Positions 26,333 through 36,698 of a stretch of DNA of 64,000 bases are shown here, in pieces. Numbering within the stretch: the stretch's first letter is position 1; each line of letters starts with the position of its first letter. A program made the translations under genes and the position numbers. Source of the stretch: Paramoeba atlantica (taxonomy: Eukaryota > Discosea); assembly GCA_977017575.1 (NCBI GenBank), contig CDRNVI010000040.1:248001-312000 (forward strand), written 5' to 3'. Under the pieces are notes generated by a model. The model ran no database searches. It saw nothing but the letters and a program-made list of their open reading frames with translations, and had not been told where the DNA came from.

Positions 26333-29300
26333 ATGGACTGTCCTAAGCAAGGGGACCATCAACCGACTGAAAATGAACAGCAACCGAGCAAGGAACGGTC
26401 AGCCAATGGGTGCTCACACAGCCTGGTGAATCGTGGAGGCCTTATGAACTTTCAAAAGTTTTCAACCTTGCTACACTCGTGGATCTTGGCGGGTCGAAGT
26501 GGGGAGAAGAGGTCCGAAATTTTGGTGAATTTTGTTGAAGATTGTCGCCAAATGGATAAAGATTTGTTGATTCGATGGATAGGGGCATTGGAGAGAATGG
26601 GGGAGTACATATCATGTGGACCAGAGGGGCGTTGTACTATGCGAAAAATACACCCCTTTCTTCAACTTCGAAGTGTGGACATTCTTGTATGGAGTTTTGG
26701 TAACCGTACAACTTTACCGAATCCCATCGGAATAGCACCGAATAACATAGAAAACCATCAGTCACTATCGATGCTTCTTTCGCACCCGCCAACTGCGCCT
26801 GCAGCAGAATCAGCTCACTCTTTCAAACAGCTGGACCTGGAGATGCATCCGGATCGTGAAAAGGAATTTGTTGAGCCAGAGAATTGGGGGCATGCAGATA
26901 TCGGCAACAACGCTGATTGTTTGTCTGCGTCTCATAACCGAGTTGACTCACCTTCACAGGAGGGAAATGGCATAACGGAGACCGCGAAGGAAATTACACC
27001 CTATCCATACGCTTTTGAGCGAAACTTTACCAGCGTTGTCCGAAAGACACAAACTGTCACAAAAGACGGAAAACCGTTTGCAATTTTTCTTAAAAATGTC
27101 ATTGCACAATCGACACGTGAGAGAGCTGCTGAGTCACTCCGTGCTGCTGCCGTTCCAACGAATGCACGTGTACTAACCAATGGGGGTGTACCCCCGAATA
27201 GTGGTATTGTCGGGTATTACGACTATCTCAACTCTCCTCAAGAAGAAAAATGCCGCTTAACCGCTTTTTCCAGAGCTCACGCGGCTGATCTTGAGGCGGC
27301 CGTACCGATAGTGCATATACTGGACAGATTGTACTCTCAACATGCTCGGAGAAATTACTCTCTTCAAAATCAGGCTATTCCTGATGACGTACGCCTGTAT
27401 GGAACGGTGTTTAGCACCGTGACTGTAAACAGTGCTTTTCGAACAGCACTGCATACCGACAGCGGCGACTTCAAGCAAGGGTTGGCTGCATTAACTGTGC
27501 TTGAAGGAAATTATGAAGGAGTCTATTTGGCCATACCCTCACTTAATTTGGCCTTCGATATTCGACCTGGTGACGCCCTATTTTTTAACACTGATTTATT
27601 CCACGGTAACACTGAGCCTCACTTTTTTCCATGGACACGACTTTCGCTGGTGGCCTATCTCCGTACCAATCTTTTTTCACCGCAATGCATGAGAAAATAT
27701 AGCGAAAATTCGGTTATTAGTGAGCGATCAATATCCTCTAACCCAACTATTGGTTTGAAAAGTATAAACATTGGTAGCAATGAGTTTCCTTTGCACATCT
27801 CAGAGGCATGTCTCACTACTTGCAAGAAGCACCAGTTGGAAACGTTAAGGTTTGCGTACCGTAGACTCCGACAAGGAACTGGGGCATTGATATCTTTAGA
27901 CATGGGGATGGGGAAAACACTCATAATTCTACTTTTGTGCCACGTGCTTTTAGCGAACGAACCCACTCAAAGAATCTTAGTTCTCTGCCCACACGCTTTG
28001 CTTTCTCAATGGAGAGACGAGTTCACGAAGTGGCATTCGCAATCTTTAATTAATTTTCCAATACATCTTCTCTCAGATGCTACAAGTCATGATTCATATC
28101 TCCAGCACTGGATAAAGCAGTACGGAGTTCTGCTTTGCGGGTACGAGCGATTTCGTACATTGAAACGCAACAGCGAGACATTTCGTATTTTGATTCAAGA
28201 TCTTGCCGCTTGCGTGTTGGATGAGGGTCACCGCCTTCGAAATATGAGCACTTTCACAGCTCAAGATTTGTACAGTATCGGCACACGTCGCAGAGTTGCG
28301 GTTACAGGGACACCTCTGCAGAACGACTTGCAAGAGCTCTATGTATTGCTCAGCTGGGTGGACCCTGAAATAGTACCTTCGAAATCCACGTTTGAAGAAG
28401 AGATCCAATTTCCTGTTGAGGAAGGCCTGGCATCAATCGATAACGCAAAGCAAAAGGGTGCCGTTGAAGCATTATATCTGTTACAGTCGAGATTGCTCGC
28501 ACCTGTTAGCATACGCCGACTTTCAGAGAATCTTCCACCCAAATCCGATTATACAGTTTTACTTTACCCAACAGAGCATCAAAAACGATTGTTGGACACA
28601 GTTTCTGGTTTATCTTTTTCAGACTTGCACAAAACGGTGTGCATTGCAGCACATCCATTATGTTTCCTTAGAAGTTGCACTTCCAAATTCCCTGATCCTG
28701 TCTTGTACTGGCATACCTACGTGGAAAATATCTTGAAGTCCACGCATAACTCCGATCTCGAGACTGATTTTTTCGCCGAGCACAGCTCAAAGCTGCTCTT
28801 CATATCGGTTGTACTAGAACACGCGATGAAATTAGACGAGAAGACACTCCTTTTTAGTCAATCTGTGCGAGTCCTCGATCTTTTAGAGGCTTTCTTACAA
28901 GCCAAGGGGCTCCCCACACTGCGCATCGATGGTGAAACCTCCCACACGAAACGTGAGACGAGTCTCCACATCTTTCGCACCGCAACCACAGCTCACGCAC
29001 CTGTTCTCCTTCTCACCATTCGCGCTGTGGGTGTTGGTTTGAATCTCGAATGTGCCAACCGCGTGGTAATTTTCGAGCCCACCTATAACCCGACACTGGA
29101 AGCACAGGCCGTTGCACGGTCCCACCGATTCGGTCAAACAAAGCAAGTTTTTGTCTATCGTCTTCTGATGGAGGGTTGTCACGACAGTCACGTCTTTGGC
29201 ACTCAGCTGAGAAAGCACGCTCTGAACCAGAGTGTGTTGAAGCAGTCCTATGTCAAGAGAACTGAGTCAAATGACATTGAGTTTGCTTTGGGAGCTGAGT

Positions 29301-29458
29301 CCTCTTTGCCGGATGAGGTCCTCCAGGAATGTAAAGAGAGGCACGGAATTGTAAAAGGTGTTCTCCCATTCACTGATCTTGTAGAAGATGTGGGTTCTTA
29401 CCTATCTGAGACAGAAATCCGAGCGATTGAGGCAAAGCAAGCCCGGAGATGTTGTTAG
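26333..29458 (+). CDS. JBP2: JBP2: base J thymidine hydroxylase fused to SWI2/SNF2 ATPase
   Basis: The 1041-residue protein has two enzymatic halves. The first (about 205-450) is a TET/JBP 2-oxoglutarate and Fe(II) dioxygenase with H374-T-D376, distal H424 in LFHGNTE and R436 in WTRLSLVAYLR. It oxidises thymidine in DNA to hydroxymethyluracil, the first step to base J. The second (about 490-1000) is a SNF2 ATPase: Walker A DMGMGKT 523-529, DEGH box 630-633, and motif VI QAVARSHRFGQ 925-935. This pairing is the definition of JBP2, a chromatin-targeted initiator of J synthesis. The first 200 residues are not recognised. DEGH replaces the common DEAH or DEGH variants seen in the family, so activity is expected. 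It lies right after the transposon cluster. Confidence 0.95.
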   Translation: MDCPKQGDHQPTENEQQPSKERSANGCSHSLVNRGGLMNFQKFSTLLHSWILAGRSGEKRSEILVNFVEDCRQMDKDLLIRWIGALERMGEYISCGPEGRCTMRKIHPFLQLRSVDILVWSFGNRTTLPNPIGIAPNNIENHQSLSMLLSHPPTAPAAESAHSFKQLDLEMHPDREKEFVEPENWGHADIGNNADCLSASHNRVDSPSQEGNGITETAKEITPYPYAFERNFTSVVRKTQTVTKDGKPFAIFLKNVIAQSTRERAAESLRAAAVPTNARVLTNGGVPPNSGIVGYYDYLNSPQEEKCRLTAFSRAHAADLEAAVPIVHILDRLYSQHARRNYSLQNQAIPDDVRLYGTVFSTVTVNSAFRTALHTDSGDFKQGLAALTVLEGNYEGVYLAIPSLNLAFDIRPGDALFFNTDLFHGNTEPHFFPWTRLSLVAYLRTNLFSPQCMRKYSENSVISERSISSNPTIGLKSINIGSNEFPLHISEACLTTCKKHQLETLRFAYRRLRQGTGALISLDMGMGKTLIILLLCHVLLANEPTQRILVLCPHALLSQWRDEFTKWHSQSLINFPIHLLSDATSHDSYLQHWIKQYGVLLCGYERFRTLKRNSETFRILIQDLAACVLDEGHRLRNMSTFTAQDLYSIGTRRRVAVTGTPLQNDLQELYVLLSWVDPEIVPSKSTFEEEIQFPVEEGLASIDNAKQKGAVEALYLLQSRLLAPVSIRRLSENLPPKSDYTVLLYPTEHQKRLLDTVSGLSFSDLHKTVCIAAHPLCFLRSCTSKFPDPVLYWHTYVENILKSTHNSDLETDFFAEHSSKLLFISVVLEHAMKLDEKTLLFSQSVRVLDLLEAFLQAKGLPTLRIDGETSHTKRETSLHIFRTATTAHAPVLLLTIRAVGVGLNLECANRVVIFEPTYNPTLEAQAVARSHRFGQTKQVFVYRLLMEGCHDSHVFGTQLRKHALNQSVLKQSYVKRTESNDIEFALGAESSLPDEVLQECKERHGIVKGVLPFTDLVEDVGSYLSETEIRAIEAKQARRCC

Positions 29459-29954
29459 TAAAACTCTCACACATGACATGGTCCATCTACCAACTGAATC
29501 GAATCATTTTAATCCTTTTGGTTTATTCAAATACTAATGTACAATAGATAGTAATAGATTCTAAGTAGTTTATACATTAAGTCTGAAATTTGTGTCACTA
29601 GGTTACTAAATCTGTAAAACGTGATATGAATTTACACATTGTATGTAAAACGAAAGTAAATTCTGGCTTGCGAGTTTTAAACTGTAAAAGTAATTCTAAC
29701 TTGCCACTTAGCTGATCTATAGTTGTTACCTTTTTTATATCACTGAGCTACAGTAACGTAGTAGCCATCACCACAGCTAAAATCATGTTGTGTGTTTCAC
29801 AGACTCAGGTTAGTTTCGAACCTGGGAACGAACTAACAGTTTACTAAGATACTTGATTCCTCTATGACCATAGAATTTGATTACTATTTTAGATTCGCTG
29901 TTAGTTCCTATTCAGTAGTCCGCAAGCTATTCTCTCAAAACAATATCGTTTTTT
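29459..29954. other. Intergenic region, no gene seen
   Basis: About 500 AT-rich bases. A T-loop-like TTCGAACC near 29816 was tested as a tRNA but the stems do not pair. Nothing else can be named. Confidence 0.4.
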
Positions 29955-30437
29955 ATGTATTACAGGGCTCTGTTGCACGGTAGACATCTGAGTTATATAG
30001 GACGTAACCCATTTCGCACGGGTGGTCCGAAAGGGTACCCTGCACGACACAACAGTGGTAGCGTCTTCTTTAAAAGAAAACATTTTAATTTCCCGCAGCA
30101 CACGAAACGGCTCTGCAGACGAATTTCCGGAATGCCATCCACTAGATTCACAACGCCAAATCGAGTTCGATACGCTCATCTTCCCGGTGATGTACATCGT
30201 AGGCCACAGGAGGACTACACATTTGAACCTCGTTCTGATTCTGTGATTGCTACTTGGGCGCCCAGAGACCGTCTTCAGCTGCACAAGTTACGACGTAATC
30301 AACTTTTTGTTTGCTTTCACTGTGGATACCCCATAAAGTCGGCCCTTGTAGCTGTAAAGGAAGAGAATTGGGATTACCGCATGTGCTATACTTGCTATAC
30401 GTATGCGTGCAAGGAGAAATTAACGAAAGTGATTTGA
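29955..30437 (+). CDS. Basic zinc-ribbon protein, possibly mitochondrial, 160 aa
   Basis: The first 100 residues are very basic and aromatic, and the N terminus (MYYRALLHGRHLSYIGRNPF) could act as a mitochondrial targeting sequence. The C terminus holds a clean C-x2-C...C-x2-C zinc ribbon: CFHCGYP at about 120 and CYTC at about 144. This mixture is common among kinetoplastid mitoribosomal proteins and RNA-handling proteins, but I cannot name an orthologue. Orientation agrees with the neighbours. Confidence 0.55.
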   Translation: MYYRALLHGRHLSYIGRNPFRTGGPKGYPARHNSGSVFFKRKHFNFPQHTKRLCRRISGMPSTRFTTPNRVRYAHLPGDVHRRPQEDYTFEPRSDSVIATWAPRDRLQLHKLRRNQLFVCFHCGYPIKSALVAVKEENWDYRMCYTCYTYACKEKLTKVI

Positions 30438-31519
30438 GGCGCGCTTACTGATCGGTTAACCTTTTTCGGCTAATCTCAAGCTATAATAGCTAAACTTGCG
30501 GTCATTGAGTTGCGGTTCTCTATGATGACCATTTTTTTATTCATAGAAAAATGGCACCACGATAGGTCACACATTGTGTAGTCCATCTGTACCGCTGATC
30601 CAGATTGGACCTTTTCTATCTGGATTGTTACATTTCATGAGCCTGTCATATCATCAAGGGTACCTCATCAAGGGTAATAAGTCTTTGACCATCAGTGAGT
30701 GGGTGATCAAGGATGCCTAAGAGAAGGAATCCTTATCGAGTATCCCATTTTGCCATGTTGAGCGTGTCATGAATCTCCGAAAACGTGATCTACATCGCGT
30801 ACCCGTAGACCCCCGGAAAGAGAAGGATCAGGTCCATGATGATTATGAGAAATCTGAAACTGTTCAACTTTGTGACTTAAAATAGCGTGTAGCTCATCCT
30901 CAACCCATGCCCGAATATAATTTTCCCCAAATTACGTTCCTCGGGGAATGAGATCGGTGAAATCTCCCTTTTCGCCCCAAATCTTGAAAAAATCTCGAAA
31001 TGTTTTTTCGAGTTCAGCGATTTAACGATCCTTTTATGTTGCTACCCACGAAAGAGAGGACATTAACGTACACCAAGACATTCAGCGGACGTATGTTGTT
31101 CAAGTAAACAAATCTTCTTCTCTAATGAGAAATTCAATTTTCGCGTAGAATTCTGCGTAAAAATTAAGGGTAAAGTTTACATAAAAAGTTTACCAAATGA
31201 GTCATTTTGTAGCTCAGGCACCACCCCCAAATCTGCCCATACGCCATACGTTAAGAATACAGCACATAAGTGGGAAAAACATAGGCGCCGCGAAGCAGCG
31301 CCGAAACATTTTTGCTTTTCGCTTTCGAATTCTGCCATATTCTGTCAATCACCACAGGCGCCTTGCCCCCCTCATAGTATTTGGGATGCCCTTCAAAACA
31401 TGTAAAAATTCGGGGGCAAAGGGAAATTCGATCAACGAAAACTCTCAAATAGAACAAAAATGAGAACAAAAAGACAAAAAGACTTAATCTTTCTGAGGGA
31501 ACTGCAAGTTTGTTTTTTT

Positions 31520-31775
31520 CATGTGCAGAGATTTACCTCACTACATGTCCTTACCGCATACGACGGGTGGATTAAGTGAGGGTTCGCCTTCGCCTGTGGT
31601 AAGTGGATGCAGAGAGCTGGCCTCCCAGGTGCAGAGATTTCGGTTGTCATGTGCAGGTGCAGAGAGCCGGATGCGTAATTCCCATATTGCAGTTTCTGCG
31701 GCAATCCGGGTGCAGAGAGCTGCGACAGAGCCGAGGTGCAGAGAGCTTGCGACCGCCAGGTGTGGAGAGCTGTAA
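31520..31775. repeat. Degenerate GTGCAGAGAGCYG minisatellite-like array
   Basis: At least seven copies of a unit close to RGTGCAGAGAGCTG occur at irregular spacing (about 31523, 31608, 31629, 31655, 31709, 31735 and 31758). Some read GTGCAGAGATTT. The array sits in an otherwise AT-rich intergenic stretch. Confidence 0.65.
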
Positions 31776-31980
31776 ACGTGGGCAGCGAGGGACACGTCTA
31801 GTGGTCCTCAAGGGAGGCCACCGTGACCCATTGCCTCCTCGGAAAGATAGGCACGAGAAAGAGAAGCCGAGAGAGGGAAGCACACTCACTCCAAGCGAGT
31901 GAGTCGGGGAGGGGTGAAGGTTGAAAGGCGCGTCCCCTGCTTCGGCAAAAAGAGGGACAGTCCCGACCTTAGTGCCGGTC

Positions 31981-32021
31981 GGCAACGGGCATAAAAATAC
32001 AGTACGACTATGCCCGTTGCC
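31981..32021. repeat. Perfect 13-bp inverted repeat with 15-base loop
   Basis: GGCAACGGGCATA at 31981-31993 pairs exactly with TATGCCCGTTGCC at 32009-32021, and one more C-G pair closes the outside. It could form a stable RNA hairpin or a DNA cruciform. No ncRNA family was recognised. Confidence 0.75.
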
Positions 32022-32308
32022 GGGGAAAGAAAGGATGAACTAAGGAAAAAGTACCAACAAGGTACATAAACTGTATCTTGGACTTTCATACCCTGGAGGA
32101 AATGGCTTTAAATTACAACTGCTGGTTACAACTTACAACCAAAGTCCAATGAAGGTATTTTTTTAACTTTCTGTTCATTTTGGAAATTTCTTCTGTTAGT
32201 CGTAGTGTAGGTTAACACATTCCCCAACATAGCTCAGAAATCTTTCAAAACCAGCGCGACCACATTATTACCCCTCATTTCCACCCTCCTCCCCCTCCCC
32301 CCTCCTCC

Positions 32309-33862
32309 ATGTCCCCGCCTCTGGAATCCGAGGTCACCCACCTTGTCTGCCAATTCTTCACCGAGGACGGACAACCCGCGGGGGCCCCCGTCACCCTCCC
32401 CATCTCCACCTCCCCCACCCAAATGGACGCCATCCTCCACACCCTCCTCCCCCCCCCTCCCCACACCCCCCCTCCCCCCTCCCCCCTCCCCTACGCCTAC
32501 TTCATCCACGACACCCCCCTCACCACCCCCCTCGGGCCCTTCCTGCTCGACCACCAGCGCCGCGCCCACCGGGGGCGTCTCCTCTCCGAGGGCCGTCGCC
32601 TCCCCCCCGGCGCGCCCCCCGCCCCTGGGCTCGAGGTCCCCTCCGAGGGCCTGGTGCGGATCGTCTACCGCCCCCAGGCCCTCTTCCGCGTGCTCCCGGT
32701 CACCCGCTGCAGCGCCGCCCTCACGGGCCACACCCACGCGGTGCTCGTCGTGGCCTTCGCCCCGGACAGCGCCGTGCTGGCGACCGCGGGGGGGGACGGC
32801 ACGGTGCGGCTGTGGGAGATGGCCACCGCGACCCCGTGCGCGAGCCTGCTGGGGCACACGGACTGGGTCCAGGCCCTGGCCTGGGCCCCCGGGGGGGGGT
32901 ACCTGGTGAGTGGGTCCCGGGAGGGGGCGGTGGGGGTGTGGGGGGACGGCGGGGGTAGCGGTGGGCCACAGGGGGGAAAGCTGTGTGGGAGGGGACATGG
33001 GGGGTATGTCACGGGGGCGAGTTGGGAACCGTTGCACCGGACGGGGACGGGGAGGGGACGGTTTGTGACGAGTTCAAAGGATGGGACGGTTCGGGTGTGG
33101 AGGGTGAGTGAGGCGCACCGGGGGGAGTTGGAAGGGGTGTTGTCTGGGCATAGTGCGTGTGTGACGTGTGTGAGATGGGGAGGGGGTGGGTTGGTGTATT
33201 CCAGTTCACACGATCGCACGTTGATGGTGTGGGATGTGGAAAGTCGGACGGTGGTGCACACGTTACGTGGGCATGGGCACTGGGTGAATAATTTTGCGTT
33301 GAATACAGAGCTTGTGTTAAGGAGCGGAGCGTTTGACCACACGAAAAAGGTGTTTGGGGGAAAACTGGAGGCATCGGAGTATGCAAAAACTCGGTACGAA
33401 GAGGTCTTACGGACGAGTGGTGGGCAAGAGAAGCTTGTGAGTTGCAGCGATGACCATACGTTGTTTCTGTGGACCCCGGGGGATAGCGCCAAGCCAGTGG
33501 CCCGCATGACAGGACACCAAGATTTGATTTACTCCGTGCGTTTTTCTCCGGATGGGTCAACCATTGCCTCGGCGAGCCAAGACAAAAGCATCAAGTTGTG
33601 GCGCGCACGTGATGGGCATTACATGTGCAGCCTCAGAAACCATGTCGGGGCTGTGTATCACGTAGCATGGAGTCTGGACTCTCGCTTTCTCGTATCGGCA
33701 TCGAAGGATTCAACTATAAAATTATGGGATCCGTCCCGCGGTCGTATGATCGAGGATCTCCCAGGGCATGCTGACGAGGTATACGCTGTTGACTGGAGTC
33801 CTGATGGTTTACGCGTGGCTAGTGGATCAAAGGACACATCGGTTAGAATATGGAGGCATTAA
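32309..33862 (+). CDS. NLE1: Notchless / Rsa4 WD40 ribosome-assembly factor
   Basis: The 517-residue protein has an N-terminal NLE (ubiquitin-like) domain (about 8-75) and about eight WD40 repeats from residue 130 to the end. The C-terminal repeats match Notchless closely, for example [17 protein letters not shown] and [11 protein letters not shown]. In eukaryotes it binds the MIDAS domain of Midasin/Rea1 during release of factors from the pre-60S particle. The coding strand is extreme in base use: nearly all third positions are C up to about 32720, then nearly all G to about 33300, then mixed. The protein stays conserved through these changes, so the gene is intact. A pure C/T tract runs up to the ATG. 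Confidence 0.92.
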   Translation: MSPPLESEVTHLVCQFFTEDGQPAGAPVTLPISTSPTQMDAILHTLLPPPPHTPPPPSPLPYAYFIHDTPLTTPLGPFLLDHQRRAHRGRLLSEGRRLPPGAPPAPGLEVPSEGLVRIVYRPQALFRVLPVTRCSAALTGHTHAVLVVAFAPDSAVLATAGGDGTVRLWEMATATPCASLLGHTDWVQALAWAPGGGYLVSGSREGAVGVWGDGGGSGGPQGGKLCGRGHGGYVTGASWEPLHRTGTGRGRFVTSSKDGTVRVWRVSEAHRGELEGVLSGHSACVTCVRWGGGGLVYSSSHDRTLMVWDVESRTVVHTLRGHGHWVNNFALNTELVLRSGAFDHTKKVFGGKLEASEYAKTRYEEVLRTSGGQEKLVSCSDDHTLFLWTPGDSAKPVARMTGHQDLIYSVRFSPDGSTIASASQDKSIKLWRARDGHYMCSLRNHVGAVYHVAWSLDSRFLVSASKDSTIKLWDPSRGRMIEDLPGHADEVYAVDWSPDGLRVASGSKDTSVRIWRH

Positions 33863-34232
33863 GAGTGATGAATACCATGGGAATAAGGGTAAATATCATT
33901 CGGCGTAATATTTCTCGATTTAACTTCGCTTCAAGCTTCCGAAGGAGGTGGAACTCCGGAATGTGATACATGTTTAATTCCGTGAAAAAGGTTAGCTACT
34001 GTAGAGTATTATGTACACGTATTCTGAACACCCTATTCTTAGGCACGAAATATATTGAACCACCGTCCGGATTATTGTACCCAGGGGCACTTATTGTACC
34101 TCCTATGTACAATAACCCGGATGGTGGTTTAGTTAAGTAGTCTATACAGCTGATAACTGTTTCTATATACAATTATATTAGCATGGGCGTTTCGTATAGA
34201 AGAGACTTTCGAAGTCTTTTTGCTCCGTTTCC
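33863..34232. other. Intergenic region holding a short hairpin element
   Basis: Apart from the inverted repeat at 34058-34129, this 370-base spacer is ordinary AT-rich sequence. A T/C tract near 34205-34232 precedes the next start. Confidence 0.4.
34058..34129. mobile_element. 72-bp hairpin element (MITE-like)
   Basis: Arms at 34058-34080 and 34107-34129 (AACCACC-x-TCCGG-x-TTATTGTAC) pair over 23 bases with two mismatches. The loop repeats TTATTGTAC. A related end, CAATAACCCGGAACACGGTTTAGT, lies at 39586-39609 next to more TTATTGTGC units, which points to a dispersed family. Confidence 0.6.
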
Positions 34233-36281
34233 ATGAAGAAACCTTTGGCTAGCAGTCTGTGGAAAGTGCTCGGATTATCAGGGCCAGTCAAAACTACCAG
34301 TCAACTGCGCAACGCATATTTCGCCTCCGTATTGAAGATGCATCCAGATGTCTCTAAGGAGAGCAATGCACCTGAAAAATTTTGCGCTCTTACGTCAGCC
34401 TATCATACCTTGCTACGTGAGATGAAAGCAAGCGTATACCTGAAAAGGTATGGACACAATGTACGAGAACAGGGTGCTTGTGGCACTCACACAGTACATG
34501 CACGTAAATGGTCCTGGCACCGTATAGCACAAGAATGCAAAACGCGCACGCTCTTGAGTGATCAAATCCGTCGTCATCTTGTTGATGCTTGTCGAATGCT
34601 TAGCTCAGAGACCGAATTTGAGACTCAACTACACTTGGATCTTCCACAATCTTGCTTCACATTTGTTGATGCAGGCAATAACCTAATTAACAATCTTCAT
34701 GTGGCTAATCAAGAACTCGCAAAAGTAAACAAAACAATGCCACTTATTATTCGTGAATGTTTTCGCCAAAGAGATAGCACTGTGAATCTACCAGTATCCC
34801 CAAAACCACTTCTGCTCGTAGGAGCTATAAAGTTAAACCTTAATTTTTCGCGGAAAGAAAAACAAGAATCGTGTGATTCGGAGACTGTGGAGTACAGTTC
34901 CTCTTTGAGAATTCGCAAACCCCATAGTGACTTTACGGTTTCTGAACTAAACTCCGATACTGTTCATAAATTGGAGTGTATTTCGATAGAATATTTTACT
35001 CTCAAAAAACGGGTTCAAAAATGTTTGGACATCCTTGCACTCCAATGGAGCGGTATTCCCTTTCACGTTCCCTTAGACTTATATTCCGAGGGAATTCAAG
35101 AAATGCGGAACAAGGTGGAGGTGATTGAAAATCTTGCTCAAAGCATTACTATTGGTGAACAAAACGAGACTTCTAATGTTCGACGATCAGTATGCCTGCG
35201 TGAGCTTGGAATGCACGCTGTTTCTGCGACAGAAACGGATTCGCAATCTATTCGTTCCGCTTCGTTAGATTCTGATGGTACCGAATGTGATTTAGATGGC
35301 GATGCAAGCGTATCACTTAAAAATCTTACTACGGGCACTGTCACTCGTGTCCAGCTTGATCTGCCTCGAGAAAACACAACGGATGAAAATGGAAATCTTC
35401 GAGTGGTCGTATCGAAAGACCCAACAGAGCCCTCTAATTCACGCATTCCAAAGTATATTGTTAGAATATGTTTGTGCTCGTCTTATGTTCCTTTTCTGAA
35501 GGGCCTGGAGGAGGCTTCAAAGAAACTTGAAACCCGCTTAATGAAAAGAAAACACGTAAGAACCCAAGTATATTCTTTACGACAGAAACTTCCGGATTCT
35601 AGTCGAAGATTTTTCACGCGCACATATGGGTTTGCCGATGAGGAGGAGTTAATCTTTATGAAAAGGTTAGGTGGAGCAAAACTTCCCTTGCGCTTGTTTT
35701 CTCAGGGTTGTGACGTTCATAAAAGTGATTTCGTGTCTGGCACTGGTGCTCTGGTGGACCATATCCCTCAAGACTTTTGGTGGTGTGAAGCAGGAGAAGC
35801 CATGGACACTAGTATTGCTATTTTAGACAATTCAAACATATCAAGTCAGAGATTCTTTAACGTGTGGTTTCAATACGTAGCTGCCTGTTGTCAGGTACGG
35901 GATCTCATTGAAACCGACCTTCGAGAGATGCACATTCGATCCATACTAAAAAGGTCCTCACCACGTGTTGCGATGGATCAACTTTACACGTTTATTCAGG
36001 CGTTCGCTAACTCTAACTGTCGCACGTCACTTGAAAATAGAGTTCTTTACGAAGATCTCGGCCACGAATTTGAGAAGAAACGTACACAAGAGCAGACAAA
36101 GTCTTGTGACAACGATTTTCTTTGCATATTAGTAGCCCCGGAAAATACCTCTATTTCAATATCTGCGAAAGGTGAACTTTACCTTCCCTGGAACATCAGT
36201 CCGTCGGACCTTAATGATTGGATTGAAAGTAGACCTGACATTCCACGCCTCGAACAAAGTGTAATGCATCGCTCTTCGTAA
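34233..36281 (+). CDS. J-domain protein with a long unique C-terminal part, 682 aa
   Basis: Residues about 8-65 form a J domain with the invariant HPD at 37-39 (KMHPDVS), so the protein should stimulate an Hsp70 ATPase. The remaining 600 residues are unlike DnaJ cysteine-rich or substrate domains and I do not recognise them. They contain an acidic, Ser/Thr-rich disordered part around 330-400 and a mixed helical part to the end. There is no signal peptide or membrane segment. Kinetoplastids have large and divergent J-protein sets, so a lineage-specific cofactor is likely. The ATG at 33-bp spacing after a T/C tract looks correct. Confidence 0.72.
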   Translation: MKKPLASSLWKVLGLSGPVKTTSQLRNAYFASVLKMHPDVSKESNAPEKFCALTSAYHTLLREMKASVYLKRYGHNVREQGACGTHTVHARKWSWHRIAQECKTRTLLSDQIRRHLVDACRMLSSETEFETQLHLDLPQSCFTFVDAGNNLINNLHVANQELAKVNKTMPLIIRECFRQRDSTVNLPVSPKPLLLVGAIKLNLNFSRKEKQESCDSETVEYSSSLRIRKPHSDFTVSELNSDTVHKLECISIEYFTLKKRVQKCLDILALQWSGIPFHVPLDLYSEGIQEMRNKVEVIENLAQSITIGEQNETSNVRRSVCLRELGMHAVSATETDSQSIRSASLDSDGTECDLDGDASVSLKNLTTGTVTRVQLDLPRENTTDENGNLRVVVSKDPTEPSNSRIPKYIVRICLCSSYVPFLKGLEEASKKLETRLMKRKHVRTQVYSLRQKLPDSSRRFFTRTYGFADEEELIFMKRLGGAKLPLRLFSQGCDVHKSDFVSGTGALVDHIPQDFWWCEAGEAMDTSIAILDNSNISSQRFFNVWFQYVAACCQVRDLIETDLREMHIRSILKRSSPRVAMDQLYTFIQAFANSNCRTSLENRVLYEDLGHEFEKKRTQEQTKSCDNDFLCILVAPENTSISISAKGELYLPWNISPSDLNDWIESRPDIPRLEQSVMHRSS

Positions 36282-36351
36282 AACACGATCCTCGGAGTTT
36301 GTTCAACTATAAAACTAAATAAATTCTTTTCATTCGGGATATACAATAAAT

Positions 36352-36418
36352 TCTTGACTTTTCTTCGACTCATGTCGTCTCTATACTGTTTTGATAGCTA
36401 CAGTACCCTATTCTTTAG
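36352..36418 (+). promoter_or_regulatory. Predicted spliced-leader acceptor for the gene at 36429
   Basis: A T/C-rich stretch ends in TTCTTTAG (AG at 36417-36418) ten bases before the ATG at 36429. Two upstream in-frame starts (TTG 36354, ATG 36372) would be removed by splicing here, so the AG decides the start. Confidence 0.55.
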
Positions 36419-36428
36419 CCACAACGCC

Positions 36429-36698
36429 ATGACTGTGTTGACTGCCATTCGGAATTTTGATCCTGCTAAGTACATTCGTCAACACCCATGTAGAGTGTTC
36501 TCCGGTATTTGGCTCACATTCTGCGTATATGCAAATTACAAGTTATGGAATCGCATGAAAGAACTCTACCCAATATGGAGCGATATTGCGGCACAGAATC
36601 GGAAAGATTTTGCTAGCTACAAAACTCAAGAACTCTATGATATCCGCCATTATAACCGTAAAGCTGAAGAAATGCGACGAGACTTACAGGCAAGATAA
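36429..36698 (+). CDS. Small single-span membrane protein, 89 aa
   Basis: The product has one hydrophobic segment (about 23-40, VFSGIWLTFCVYANYKLW) followed by a charged helix rich in Tyr, Arg and Glu. This resembles small accessory subunits of mitochondrial respiratory complexes or import machinery, but no orthologue is recognised. The start is fixed by a strong acceptor just upstream. Another small membrane protein with similar layout is encoded at 44579. Confidence 0.55.
   Translation: MTVLTAIRNFDPAKYIRQHPCRVFSGIWLTFCVYANYKLWNRMKELYPIWSDIAAQNRKDFASYKTQELYDIRHYNRKAEEMRRDLQAR

Larger units (their letters stand above)
30438..32308. other. 1.9-kb gene-free region with a GC-rich repeat island
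   Basis: The first kilobase is AT-rich and featureless. From about 31500 to 32030 the composition becomes GC-rich and holds the GTGCAGAGAG repeat array, a short palindrome near 31887 and a 13-bp hairpin at 31981-32021, each listed separately. Open frames of about 100 codons on both strands in the island follow from its composition. The last 60 bases form a C/T tract before the Notchless gene. Confidence 0.5.

Noticed and set aside
29800-29870. T-loop-like TTCGAACC suggesting a tRNA
   Set aside because: On both strands the T stem does not pair around the loop and no acceptor or anticodon stem could be built.
31603-31985. Overlapping frames of about 100 codons on both strands
   Set aside because: They arise from the GC-rich GTGCAGAGAG repeats and show no protein features.
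32234-33037. Long antisense frame of 267 codons over Notchless
   Set aside because: It is a Gly/Glu/Val-rich shadow produced by C-only third positions on the opposite strand. The same holds for antisense frames at 17431-17949 and 63382-63924.
11559-33862. Transfer of the C/G-rich genes from a GC-rich donor
   Set aside because: The composition changes within each gene and flips strand, and the proteins are ordinary eukaryotic families, so import of whole genes does not fit.
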